Made by a program: the position numbers and the translations under genes. Positions 38,358 to 46,775 of a DNA stretch of 47,421 bases are shown here, piece after piece. Numbering within the stretch: position 1 is the stretch's first letter; each line of letters begins with the position of its first letter. Below the pieces are notes generated by a model. It was not told the DNA's origin. It worked only from the letters and a program-made list of their open reading frames with translations, and did not search any database. Location: assembly GCA_947304695.1 (NCBI GenBank), contig CAMZBS010000005.1, positions 1 to 47,421 on the forward strand, in the 5' to 3' direction. The DNA comes from an uncultured Prevotella sp. GTDB lineage: Bacteria; Bacteroidota; Bacteroidia; Bacteroidales; Bacteroidaceae.

Positions 38358-39196
38358 GGTTTCGTGTATTGGTTTACTTTAGCATGTTTGCTGATCTGCA
38401 ATTGGGTCTTTGGGAAGAACTCGGCAATCAGGTTGTACAAGTCAGGATCGAACACCTGTAACTCTTCCCTTGTGTTGCACCAGTTGTGTTTGCCGTCGGT
38501 GTGGGGCATCTCAGCATTGACGTTAAACCAGTCTTGCACGCCTTCTGCAAAATATTCCATCCTGTCCGTTTCCCTGTACGTACCGGCTAGGATGCCCCTT
38601 GCCTTAGCCTGTTCATATAGTTTCTGCAATCGGTCGTCGAAGGTGCTGTCTACCTGGATGATGCCAATGCAGTGAATGGCATGTGCAAACTCATGGATGA
38701 GAATATCTTCTGCATGATACTTGTCTATTTGGTAGGCCAGTATGTTCTCTTCGGCACAGCTGGTGAGCGGCTCTTCGATGGTACCACCCAGTCCACGGGC
38801 TCTCAGATCCCAGTTCAGGGCTGTGTCATTAATCAGATAGTGGTGCTCTGGCAGGTCTGTGGTTCCTTCGTAGCGGGCCATGATGGCCACCCGTGCATTG
38901 GCTTTCTTCATGGCTTCGATGATTTCAGGTGCCAGCATGCTAGTCATGGCATAGAGCGTGCGGTGGGCTGCTACGAAACAGGAGTCGGGCACACGCCATG
39001 ATGAAATGAGCGGGAGTCCGTTCACATCAACGTATTTGCTGTAGAATTTGTCTAAGTGGAGTGAATCGGGTGGAGAACTGACAACGCATGGCGGAACCGT
39101 GAGTTCCTCCTCACCTTCCGTTTGGGATGTCGTAGCTTTTTGACAGGCAGTCAACAGTAGAAATGTGGCTGCAATGCAGATGATTTTCTGGAACAT
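38354..39196 (-). CDS. Lipoprotein with a zinc-metallopeptidase HEXXH domain
   Basis: A 280-residue exported lipoprotein. The start at 39196 (MFQKIICIAATFLLLTAC) gives a lipobox with Cys18; a start at 39238 would add 14 residues and spoil it. The mature part contains HEFAHAIHC, an HEXXH zinc site, and about 50 residues later MEYFAEGVQDWFN, whose Glu is the likely third ligand, so a gluzincin-type peptidase is expected. I cannot name the family. As the first gene of the operon it could trim peptides at the cell surface or in the periplasm before uptake. No amide transporter gene is present in the operon. Confidence 0.8.
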   Translation of the reverse strand: MFQKIICIAATFLLLTACQKATTSQTEGEEELTVPPCVVSSPPDSLHLDKFYSKYVDVNGLPLISSWRVPDSCFVAAHRTLYAMTSMLAPEIIEAMKKANARVAIMARYEGTTDLPEHHYLINDTALNWDLRARGLGGTIEEPLTSCAEENILAYQIDKYHAEDILIHEFAHAIHCIGIIQVDSTFDDRLQKLYEQAKARGILAGTYRETDRMEYFAEGVQDWFNVNAEMPHTDGKHNWCNTREELQVFDPDLYNLIAEFFPKTQLQISKHAKVNQYTKP

Positions 39197-39256
39197 GAAA
39201 GTCGTTTTTAGTTGTATTTCAGTGAAAAGAATAAACATTTTGCTATTTCAACTTTG

Positions 39257-39264
39257 CAAAGATA
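39257..39264 (-). promoter_or_regulatory. -7 box of the hydroxyproline operon
   Basis: TATCTTTG on the minus strand, 60 bp upstream of the first start. It is the only -7 box I see for the five genes. Confidence 0.6.
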
Positions 39265-39328
39265 CACCTTTTTATATAAAATAACAATTAAAATGCCCTC
39301 GAATTTCGGTCGTCTCACTTTTTTTCTC

Positions 39329-39336
39329 TAATTTTG
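39329..39336 (+). promoter_or_regulatory. -7 box of mdh
   Basis: TAATTTTG, 41 bp before the mdh ATG and divergent from the operon promoter; -33 element weak. Confidence 0.6.
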
Positions 39337-39377
39337 CGGCTAAGAACCTATATCAATTTTAAATTTTATACAAAACT

Positions 39378-40370
39378 ATGGCATTTTTGACTAACGAGAA
39401 ACTGGTCATTGTCGGCGCAGCTGGCATGATTGGTTCAAACATGGCTCAGAGCGCCCTGATGATGGGCCTCACCAACAACCTGTGTCTTTATGATGTGTTC
39501 TCACCCGAAGGTGTGGCTGAGGAAATGCGTCAGAGCGGCTTCGACGAGGCAACAATCACTGCCACCACCGATGCCGAAGAGGCTTTCCGTGATGCCAAGT
39601 ACATCATTTCGTCAGGTGGTGCTCCGCGTAAGGAGGGAATGACACGTGAGGATCTGCTGGCTGGCAACTGCAAGATTGCTGAGGAACTGGGCATGAACAT
39701 CAAGAAGTACTGTCCTGATGTGAAGCACGTGGTGATTATCTTCAACCCTGCTGACCTCACTGGTCTGGTCACTCTGCTTTACAGTGGTCTGAAACCTGGG
39801 CAGGTGACAACCCTTGCAGGTCTTGACACCACTCGTTTGCAGAGCGCACTAGCCAAGAAGTTTGGTGTGCTGCAGAGTGAGATCAAGGGCTGTGCCACTT
39901 ACGGTGGTCATGGTGAGCAGATGGCTGTCTTTGGCAGTCATGTCACGATTAAGGGCCGTAAACTGACCGACATTATTGGCACTGCCGAGTTCCCTGCTGA
40001 GGAATGGGAGCAGATGAAGACTGACGTAACCAAGGGTGGTGCTGCCATCATCAAACTGCGTGGCCGTTCTTCGTTCCAGAGCCCTTCTTATCTGAGTGTT
40101 GAGATGATTCGTGCCGCAATGGGTGGTGAGCCGTTCCGCTTCCCCGTGGGTACTTATGTGAAGACCGACAAGTATGACCACATTATGATGGCCATGAACA
40201 CCAAGTTTGACAAGAATGGTGTTACTTTCGAGGTTCCCCAGGGCACTGCTGAGGAGAATGCCAAGCTGGATGCCAGCTATGAGCATCTGTGCAAGATGCG
40301 CGACGAGCTGGTGACGTTGGGCATTGTTCCTGAAATAAGCAAGTGGAACGAAATCAACCCCAACCTCTAA
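39378..40370 (+). CDS. mdh: Malate dehydrogenase
   Basis: A 330-residue NAD-dependent dehydrogenase that interconverts malate and oxaloacetate. In Bacteroidales it works in the reductive branch from phosphoenolpyruvate to succinate. Rossmann motif VIVGAAGMIGSNMAQSA, substrate Arg block GGAPRKEGMTREDLLAGN, IFNPADL, and the catalytic GGHGEQM (His of the Asp-His pair) with LAGLDTTRLQ are all visible. It lacks the helical insert of mitochondrial MDH but is the usual form of this phylum. Monocistronic, with its own promoter and terminator. Confidence 0.95.
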   Translation: MAFLTNEKLVIVGAAGMIGSNMAQSALMMGLTNNLCLYDVFSPEGVAEEMRQSGFDEATITATTDAEEAFRDAKYIISSGGAPRKEGMTREDLLAGNCKIAEELGMNIKKYCPDVKHVVIIFNPADLTGLVTLLYSGLKPGQVTTLAGLDTTRLQSALAKKFGVLQSEIKGCATYGGHGEQMAVFGSHVTIKGRKLTDIIGTAEFPAEEWEQMKTDVTKGGAAIIKLRGRSSFQSPSYLSVEMIRAAMGGEPFRFPVGTYVKTDKYDHIMMAMNTKFDKNGVTFEVPQGTAEENAKLDASYEHLCKMRDELVTLGIVPEISKWNEINPNL

Positions 40371-40391
40371 TTATCGCGTAAACCTTCTGAC

Positions 40392-40430
40392 GGAGGCAGA
40401 ACTGTAAGGTTGGTTCTGCCTCCATTTTAA
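40392..40430 (+). terminator. Terminator of mdh
   Basis: GGAGGCAGAA (40392-40401) pairs with TTCTGCCTCC (40414-40423), then ATTTTAAAT. Confidence 0.85.
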
Positions 40431-40445
40431 ATAATCGCTTTTTGT

Positions 40446-41771
40446 ATGTTGGACAAAAAACGAATTGTTTTACACCTTATTATATATATGGGGGCAGTCC
40501 TGTTGTTGGCGGGCTGCTCACGAAGAGGCGCGCGGGCTCATTATGAGCAGGCCCAGGCTTTTTCAGACCAACAGCTGACGGCCGATGCCATGCGTGCCTA
40601 CCAACAGGCAATTGAGGCTGGCGACGATAAGGACTATGTGGCTTTGGCCACCAACAAGTTGGGCCACCTCTATATGAAGCAGGGCGACATGCAGAAAGCA
40701 TCCGACTGCTTCGACAAAAGCTATGCACTGGCCGAACAGCTGGGCGATACGGTTCAGATGGTGATGAGCCGCCGCGATGCCGGAAGGCTGGTGCGTGCCA
40801 CGGGTAACGTAGATGCAGCATTGGCCTGTTTTGCCAAGGCCGACGAGCTCATCAATCAGGCTGGTGCCGACTCGCTTCGTGGCTATGTTTATCCCGAATA
40901 TATCTCTTTATTGATGCAGGAAGGACAGGTGGATCAGGTGCGCCAACTCATTGGCAGACTTTCTGTGGACTGCACTTCTGGACCTTCTTGCTTGGTAATG
41001 GCCAGAGCCTATGAGGCATTGGGCATTACAGATTCTGCACGTTTCTATTTCCGCAGGACAATGGAGACCAACCATGTTGAGGCCAGAGCTTCGGCAGCCA
41101 TGTTCCTGGCCGAGCTGGCCAGTGAACAGCAGGACTGGGCTGAGGCTTACGAACTTTCGATGGAGTGTGCTGTGCTGGTCGATTCGTCCAAGCACCAGAT
41201 GCAGCAGGAAAACGGCCATCTGATTGCTTCGCTGGCCAACCAACTCAGTGTAGAGCGCGAGAACCGCCGACTACAACTGACCGTAGCACTGGTTGTGTTG
41301 GTGGCCATTGTGGTAGTGGCAGCACTTCTGTTTTATGTTCGCAGGCGGATAGAACACATGAAGCGGGCTCAGGAGGAACGACAGCGACAGCGCCGTCATG
41401 AAGCCCGTTCACAGCAGGAGATGCTGGTTGAAGAATTTCGTAACACATCCCTCTATCGCCGTTTGCTGGCTGACGAGTCGATTGACGATGAGGGTTGGGA
41501 CAAGATAGCATCCTTCCTGGATGAGCATGCCGATCATTTCACGGAACAGCTTCTGCGACTTTATCCCAAGATGAAACCACAGGAGATGCAGGTGTGCCAG
41601 TTGCTGAAGCTGGAGCTGACCAATCAGCAGATTGCCAATCTTCTATGCCGCACCCAGCAGGCCATTACCAACCTGCGCAAGCGACTGTTCCAGAAAATGT
41701 TTGACCGTGAAGGCACGGCTGAGGAACTGAACCGGTTCCTGCGACTCTTCCCGCAGGTGGAGAAACCATAG
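40446..41771 (+). CDS. TPR lipoprotein with membrane segment and C-terminal LuxR-like HTH
   Basis: A 441-residue protein of a kind common in Prevotella. A lipobox LLLAGC gives Cys24. TPR units follow (HYEQAQAFSDQQLTADAMRA; KASDCFDKSYALAEQLGD; ALACFAKADELINQAG). A single membrane helix, about residues 278-300 (LTVALVVLVAIVVVAALLFY), is followed by a basic cytosolic linker and a C-terminal DNA-binding domain with MKPQEMQVCQLLKLELTNQQ, then a recognition helix in TQQAITNLRKRLF. It is therefore read as a one-component envelope sensor-regulator. It lies directly upstream of a secreted-protein operon whose promoter has four 11-bp repeats, a natural target. Confidence 0.8.
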   Translation: MLDKKRIVLHLIIYMGAVLLLAGCSRRGARAHYEQAQAFSDQQLTADAMRAYQQAIEAGDDKDYVALATNKLGHLYMKQGDMQKASDCFDKSYALAEQLGDTVQMVMSRRDAGRLVRATGNVDAALACFAKADELINQAGADSLRGYVYPEYISLLMQEGQVDQVRQLIGRLSVDCTSGPSCLVMARAYEALGITDSARFYFRRTMETNHVEARASAAMFLAELASEQQDWAEAYELSMECAVLVDSSKHQMQQENGHLIASLANQLSVERENRRLQLTVALVVLVAIVVVAALLFYVRRRIEHMKRAQEERQRQRRHEARSQQEMLVEEFRNTSLYRRLLADESIDDEGWDKIASFLDEHADHFTEQLLRLYPKMKPQEMQVCQLLKLELTNQQIANLLCRTQQAITNLRKRLFQKMFDREGTAEELNRFLRLFPQVEKP

Positions 41772-41817
41772 ACTATAACCAAGACGTCCGGCAGACCGCC
41801 TGTTGAAAAAGGACGTG

Positions 41818-41861
41818 GTGAAGCAGAAGTGAAGCGGTTGTGAAGCAGATGTGAAGTGAGA
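41818..41861. repeat. Four tandem 11-bp repeats, operator-like
   Basis: Units start at 41818, 41829, 41840 and 41851: GTGAAGCAGAA, GTGAAGCGGTT, GTGAAGCAGAT, GTGAAGTGAGA. The 11-bp period is close to one helical turn, and the array ends 27 bp before the -7 box at 41888. Confidence 0.85.
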
Positions 41862-41887
41862 AATGCTGCAAGTGAGCCTTTTCTTTG

Positions 41888-41895
41888 TATCTTTG
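41888..41895 (+). promoter_or_regulatory. -7 box of the secreted-protein operon
   Basis: TATCTTTG, 23 bp before the start at 41919. No good -33 element, as expected for a promoter that needs an activator. Confidence 0.6.
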
Positions 41896-41918
41896 CATCG
41901 GATAAAAACTTAAAACGT

Positions 41919-44900
41919 ATGAAAAGACTATTTAATCTCTGGATTCTCTTAGGGCTTGCAGTCTTGCATGTCCAGGCCGACGATGCCGACTCACTGCTGA
42001 TGCAATGCCAGGTCAATTTCGAGCGTTTCTCACAGCAGTTCCCCCAGGAACGTGTCTACTTGCACTTTGACAACACCTCTTATTATAAGAACGAGGACAT
42101 CTGGTACAAGGCATACGTGGTGCGAGGCGACAATCTTCACCACACAGACCTGAGCCGCATACTCTACGTGGAGCTGCTGAACCCCATCGGTTATCCTGTT
42201 GAAACCCAGAAACTGGTCATTGAGAACGGTCAGGCCCATGGCTCGTTCCACCTGAAGGACACACTGAATGCCGGATTCTACGAGGTGCGTGCCTATACGG
42301 CCTGGATGCTGAACTTCTGTACCGGCGATCCACATGGCTGGGACCGGCTGCGCGGAAGAGATTCCAAGCGTCATTACGGTGAGCGCCTGCAGCGCTATCT
42401 GGAAGGCAATGCCGGTGTCTTTTCGCGTGTGTTCCCCATCTACGAACAGGTGGACAGCGGCCAGTATTCGCGTCGGCGTATTCCCCACCCGTCGAAGGCT
42501 ACAGCCTCAATGGTCGATCCTGTCAAGGACCGTTTGAAGATTGATTTCTATCCCGAAGGCGGCAACATCGTCCGCGACATTCCCACACGCATAGCTTTCC
42601 AGGCCCACAATGCCGATGGGCGCACGCTCAACGTGGCCGGTGCGCTGATACGCCGTGGCGACAGCATTGGCTATTTCAAGACCGACTATGCCGGACGTGG
42701 TGCCTTCTCGGTCACAGCCGATTCGCTCGACACCGAGGTGCTGACCGACGGTTTACAACTGAAAGTGACCTACCATGGCCATGACTACCGTTTCAATCTG
42801 CCCCAGCCGAAAAAGAAAGGCTATTCGCTCAGCGTCTTCAACCGTGGCAGCCAGCTCAAAACGATGGTGGCTCGCAACACCTCGACTGAAGGAATGGAGG
42901 TGGGACTCAGTGTCACTTCACGTGGCAAGACACTCTACTTCGACGTGCTCGACCTGCAAAGCCAGTTACAGACTGAGGTGATTATTGACAGCCGTTCGCT
43001 CCAGACGGGTGTCAACGTGGTGACGCTTTTCACGACCAAGGGACAGGTGCTTGCCCAGCGCCTGGTGTTTGTCAACAACCATGACATGAACGGCTACCGC
43101 CTGAAGACCACGCTTCCAGCCGACACGCTGAACCCGTATGAACAGGTGGACCTGCTTTGCCAGCTCGTTGACACGGCAGGACGGCCCGTGCAGGCAAAGC
43201 ACGACTTTTCAATTGCCGTGACCGACAACGACACCCGCGAGGAAACCTATTCCGACGCCACAGTGCTTTCCTACTTGCTGCTGGCATCGGAGGTGAAGGG
43301 CTTCATTCCCCATCCTGAGTATTTCTTTGAGAAGGACGACCCGGAACACAGGGGCGCACTCGACGTGCTGCTCATGGTGCAGGGCTGGACGCGCTACGAC
43401 TATGAACAGATGATGAGCGGCAGCGACTTTGAACCCATGCTGGCCATAGAGCGCGGACTGACCTTTGCAGGCCGTTTGTGGGACGACAAGAGCTACGAGT
43501 CGCGTCGTTTCTGGAAACTGCAGAACAAGAAGCCCACCTGGATCTACTCCGAACTGTATATCGACGGCGACACTGTGACGACCAACCCATCCATACAGCT
43601 TACCATCAGTCCTGGCGGCATCTTCCATGAAAATGAAGTGAAACCGCAACTCATCCTGACGGGCGAAGCCAAGGTGGACTCGACAGGCTGCTTCCGCCTG
43701 AACATGATTCCGTTCTACGGCAAGGGCCGCATGGCCATGGTCATCAACAAGGAAAGCATCGAAGCCCTGGGACTGGAGGACGGTGGCATCGCGGCCCATA
43801 ACTTCCGCTGGAACACCATACGCCGCCCCCGTTACCTGTTGGGCAAGCGCATTGAGCCGCTCAACCAGTATTCGCCCCTGCCCAAGAACTACGATTATTA
43901 CGAGACGGCTGCACTGGCCGACCCTATAGACCGCGACATGTTCCGTTACGGGTTCATGGCTGTTCCCAAGGAGAGCAGCAGCAACCGGATGATCTACTAT
44001 GATGCCGTGAGCCGCACCTATGTGCTGCCCGAAGTGCAGAAGAAAACACGCCGCCGCTGGAGCGACTTCCGCGATGTAGACCCTGTGTGCGTGATGGACG
44101 TAAGGGACATGATGGCCTGGCTGTCGAACATCTTCGGCGACATCAGTGACTTCAAGTACCGCGAGAACGACCCATACGCCGGTGCGCCTCAAAACACGTC
44201 TTACGATGATATTAATATGATGATGCTGGAAGATGCCCGTGAGATGGATCGTGAGTTCAATACCTCCCAATATTCCAGCATAGCTCTTCGAAGCATTGCT
44301 TCGGAAGCCAATTATAATGAGCGCGCCTTGGATGTCAAACCCCACTATGCCCGTTTGGCCGAACTGCTCTATGTGTTTGGCCTCGATGGCATGAATTGTA
44401 CATACGTGGATGTGGACAGTGTTGGAAACTACAAGACTTACACCACGGCAACGGGCAGTAAGGAAATGCTGCCAGTGAACATGCACTTCTTCCCCGTGAA
44501 CGAGAACTTCGAGACAATGCAGCTCTATGCCGACCCCGACAACCGCCGACTGACCCATCAGGCCGGCCGCTACCATGAGACGGTGTTCTCCTACAGCCTG
44601 GAGCTTGCTACGAACAACGACCATCCGCTGACGTCGATCTTCAACTTCACAACGGGCAACACCTACTCCAACGACCATCCGCTGCCCGACTTCCTAGGCT
44701 TCCGTATCAACTTCCAGGGCCTCACGGAGCCAGCCGAGTTCTTCCATCCTGACTATGACTGGGAGCCCGAACCTGAGGAGACCGACTACCGGCGCACCGT
44801 TTACTGGAATCCGCAGATGAGTACCGATGCCGACGGCAGTGCCCACATCACGTTCTTCAACAATGGCTTCAGCCGCCGTCTGGCCGTTTCGGCCGAGGGA

Positions 44901-44939
44901 ATCACGGCAAGCGGACAACCTATCACGACGCAACGATGA
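41919..44939 (+). CDS. Large exported macroglobulin-like envelope protein
   Basis: A 1006-residue exported protein. The start at 41919 gives a signal peptide (MKRLFNLWILLGLAVLHVQA); an in-frame ATG at 41856 lies upstream of the -7 box. The N-terminus (FPQERVYLHFDNTSYYKNED, then IWYKAYVV) resembles the macroglobulin-type MG domain of bacterial alpha-2-macroglobulins and related Bacteroidetes proteins. The C-terminus has the matching YWNPQMSTDADGSAHITFFN strand pattern. I see no thioester motif (CGEQ-like) and no membrane barrel. It is the first gene of three coupled by 4-bp ATGA overlaps. The role is unknown; trapping of proteases or binding of peptides at the surface is possible from the fold. 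Confidence 0.75.
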   Translation: MKRLFNLWILLGLAVLHVQADDADSLLMQCQVNFERFSQQFPQERVYLHFDNTSYYKNEDIWYKAYVVRGDNLHHTDLSRILYVELLNPIGYPVETQKLVIENGQAHGSFHLKDTLNAGFYEVRAYTAWMLNFCTGDPHGWDRLRGRDSKRHYGERLQRYLEGNAGVFSRVFPIYEQVDSGQYSRRRIPHPSKATASMVDPVKDRLKIDFYPEGGNIVRDIPTRIAFQAHNADGRTLNVAGALIRRGDSIGYFKTDYAGRGAFSVTADSLDTEVLTDGLQLKVTYHGHDYRFNLPQPKKKGYSLSVFNRGSQLKTMVARNTSTEGMEVGLSVTSRGKTLYFDVLDLQSQLQTEVIIDSRSLQTGVNVVTLFTTKGQVLAQRLVFVNNHDMNGYRLKTTLPADTLNPYEQVDLLCQLVDTAGRPVQAKHDFSIAVTDNDTREETYSDATVLSYLLLASEVKGFIPHPEYFFEKDDPEHRGALDVLLMVQGWTRYDYEQMMSGSDFEPMLAIERGLTFAGRLWDDKSYESRRFWKLQNKKPTWIYSELYIDGDTVTTNPSIQLTISPGGIFHENEVKPQLILTGEAKVDSTGCFRLNMIPFYGKGRMAMVINKESIEALGLEDGGIAAHNFRWNTIRRPRYLLGKRIEPLNQYSPLPKNYDYYETAALADPIDRDMFRYGFMAVPKESSSNRMIYYDAVSRTYVLPEVQKKTRRRWSDFRDVDPVCVMDVRDMMAWLSNIFGDISDFKYRENDPYAGAPQNTSYDDINMMMLEDAREMDREFNTSQYSSIALRSIASEANYNERALDVKPHYARLAELLYVFGLDGMNCTYVDVDSVGNYKTYTTATGSKEMLPVNMHFFPVNENFETMQLYADPDNRRLTHQAGRYHETVFSYSLELATNNDHPLTSIFNFTTGNTYSNDHPLPDFLGFRINFQGLTEPAEFFHPDYDWEPEPEETDYRRTVYWNPQMSTDADGSAHITFFNNGFSRRLAVSAEGITASGQPITTQR

Positions 44940-45349
44940 AACAGCTGACGATCGTCATACTCCTGTTGTGGGCATCGGTCGGGCCTGTAGGGGCGCAGAC
45001 CGTGAGCTGGCAGACCGCCATCAACGACTCGGTGTTCCTCAACGTGTCGCTGAGCTATTCTGCCAGTCCCAAGCCCGAGGTCAGGCTGCAAAAGGCTTAC
45101 ATCACCCGACGGGGCAGTCTGCACCGCGAACCGGTGAAGCCCAGCCGCCTGCACTACGACTTCGGGAAAGGTGCTGCCACATCGTTTCAGTTCTCTATGA
45201 ACTTCACCTACCAGAAGCACCGCTACCGCGCTCAGGGCCGCTATGTGGCCGGTGGCGACGACGGCACGAAGAGCCAACTGCGCTGTGTGCCCATGCGGCT
45301 GAGCGATAAGACACTGATTGAAAGTGAATACCAAGACTATCCGCGATGA
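44936..45349 (+). CDS. Small exported protein of unknown function
   Basis: A 137-residue protein with a signal peptide (MKQLTIVILLLWASVGPVGA) and a mature part of alternating hydrophobic and polar residues that suggests a small beta-sandwich. It overlaps the preceding stop and the next start by 4 bp each, so it is translationally coupled to both neighbours. I do not recognise a domain family. Tight coupling suggests it forms a complex with, or helps export, the larger neighbours. Confidence 0.8.
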   Translation: MKQLTIVILLLWASVGPVGAQTVSWQTAINDSVFLNVSLSYSASPKPEVRLQKAYITRRGSLHREPVKPSRLHYDFGKGAATSFQFSMNFTYQKHRYRAQGRYVAGGDDGTKSQLRCVPMRLSDKTLIESEYQDYPR

Positions 45350-46536
45350 AACAACTGTCAACTCTTCTCTTCCTGCTGCTTGCTCTGGCAGCACGTGGCC
45401 AGCAAGGCACGTTCGAAGCCATTGTGGTCGATGCCCGCAACGGCCAGCCCCTGCCATTTGCCAGTATATATATAAATAAGGTGTCGTCGACCATCAGCAA
45501 CGCCGAGGGCCGCTTTCTTATCAATGCTGACTCTGCCGACGTGCTCAATATCTCTTACGTGGGCTACAAGCCGCAGCGTGTCAGGGCCGCCTGTCTTGGC
45601 GGAAGGGTAGGGCTTGAGGCTATGGAGATGGGACTGCAGGAGGTTACCGTGAACCCCATCGGCCCCATCATACGCAAGACCACCAAGGAGACACTGCGAC
45701 AGTTGCAGAAGTTCAAGAAGAAGACATCAAGCTTCTTCTACCGTCAGATTGCCTTTGCCGACACCACATGCTATGAGTTTGCCGAAGCCTTCCTTACCGG
45801 CCGGTCGGCAGCCTGGCTTCGCGATCTGGAACTGATTACGGGCCGTTTTGCCGGTATTCAGGACGACAGCGTGAACCATTTCTCTTTCTATGGCAACTTC
45901 TATACCTTTTCTGAGATAGAGGTGGCATCGAAGTCGAGGGAGTTGCCCGGCTTTGTGGATGTGCTTCCGCTTTCGCGCAACTATTTGCATTACTACGACG
46001 TGGACTATGAGGTGATTCGCGACAGCAATGAGAACCGCCTCTTTGCCATCCATTTCACGCCCAAGCCCGAGATTCGCCAGAGCATTCTCGACGTGACGCT
46101 CTACATTGACGAGCAAACCTGCTGTCTGCGCAAGATGGAGGGCGTGGGCCGCAACACCCGCATCCTTCACCGTGAATTGGCTATGAAAGACAGCGTGCCT
46201 GTGGTCGTGGCAGGGGTCTTCCCCACGGAGTTCAGCTTCGTGGTCAACATGACCGAGGAGCGTGGCTTCCTTGAGGTGCAGTCGGTCTTCGTCGACGAGA
46301 GCCATGTGTTTGCCGACAAGCAGATAGTCACACGTTCCATTCTCTTCAATGTGGGCGACCGCAAGCTGGGCCATGGCGAGGAGATGAAGTTCTACGGCAA
46401 CCTGCACAAGAACATCCGTCAACAGGGCTACGACGCCACGTTCTGGCACAACAACGAGACGGTGCTGCGCACCCCCGTTGAGCAGCAGGTCATGGAAATA
46501 TTCGAGCGTGAGAATCTCTTCGGTGTATTCAAATAG
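45346..46536 (+). CDS. Carboxypeptidase-regulatory-like domain protein
   Basis: A 396-residue exported protein. The signal peptide (MKQLSTLLFLLLALAARG) leads to a CarboxypepD_reg-like beta-sandwich at about residues 25-100 (EAIVVDARNGQPLPFASIYI; GRFLINADSADVLNISYVGY). The rest is a longer, mostly unassigned beta-rich region (TSSFFYRQIAFADTTCYEFA onward) like the DUF5686-type proteins of this phylum. In TonB-dependent receptors the same N-terminal domain precedes a plug and barrel, but no plug or barrel is seen here. Third gene of the coupled operon, whose end is followed by locus D palindromes. Confidence 0.8.
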   Translation: MKQLSTLLFLLLALAARGQQGTFEAIVVDARNGQPLPFASIYINKVSSTISNAEGRFLINADSADVLNISYVGYKPQRVRAACLGGRVGLEAMEMGLQEVTVNPIGPIIRKTTKETLRQLQKFKKKTSSFFYRQIAFADTTCYEFAEAFLTGRSAAWLRDLELITGRFAGIQDDSVNHFSFYGNFYTFSEIEVASKSRELPGFVDVLPLSRNYLHYYDVDYEVIRDSNENRLFAIHFTPKPEIRQSILDVTLYIDEQTCCLRKMEGVGRNTRILHRELAMKDSVPVVVAGVFPTEFSFVVNMTEERGFLEVQSVFVDESHVFADKQIVTRSILFNVGDRKLGHGEEMKFYGNLHKNIRQQGYDATFWHNNETVLRTPVEQQVMEIFERENLFGVFK

Positions 46537-46606
46537 AAGAATCGTACCCTGTTAAAACGAAAGGTCTATTGTTTTCTAAATATTTGTATTTCAGTCGATT
46601 ACAACA

Positions 46607-46681
46607 GAGGCTCAGTTGTTCTGCAACTGAGCCTCAATTATGTTGCAACTGAGGCTCAGTTAATCATCAACTGAGCCTCAG
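46607..46681. repeat. Paired palindromes of the AACTGAGGCT family (locus D)
   Basis: Hairpin 1: 46607-46618 with 46624-46635 (12 bp, 5-nt loop). Hairpin 2: 46649-46661 with 46669-46681 (13 bp perfect, 7-nt loop). They follow the stop of the 45346-46536 gene and precede the DUF3467 promoter. The 239-bp gap 46537-46775 holds nothing else but that promoter. Confidence 0.9.
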
Positions 46682-46711
46682 CTATCAGGCGAAAATAATT
46701 CGCCCCGATAA

Positions 46712-46743
46712 TTTGCACATTTCGGGAAAAAACACTACCTTTG
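46712..46743 (+). promoter_or_regulatory. Promoter of the DUF3467 gene
   Basis: TTTG (46712-46715), 20 bp, then TACCTTTG (46736-46743), 32 bp before the start at 46776. It rules out the longer in-frame start at 46713. Confidence 0.7.
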
Positions 46744-46775
46744 TGACTCGAAATTTAACAAAAACGATTTTAGCA

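Noticed and set aside
43209..44678. A 489-codon open frame antisense to the macroglobulin-like gene
   Set aside because: No start signals or motifs, and it lies within a coupled sense operon.
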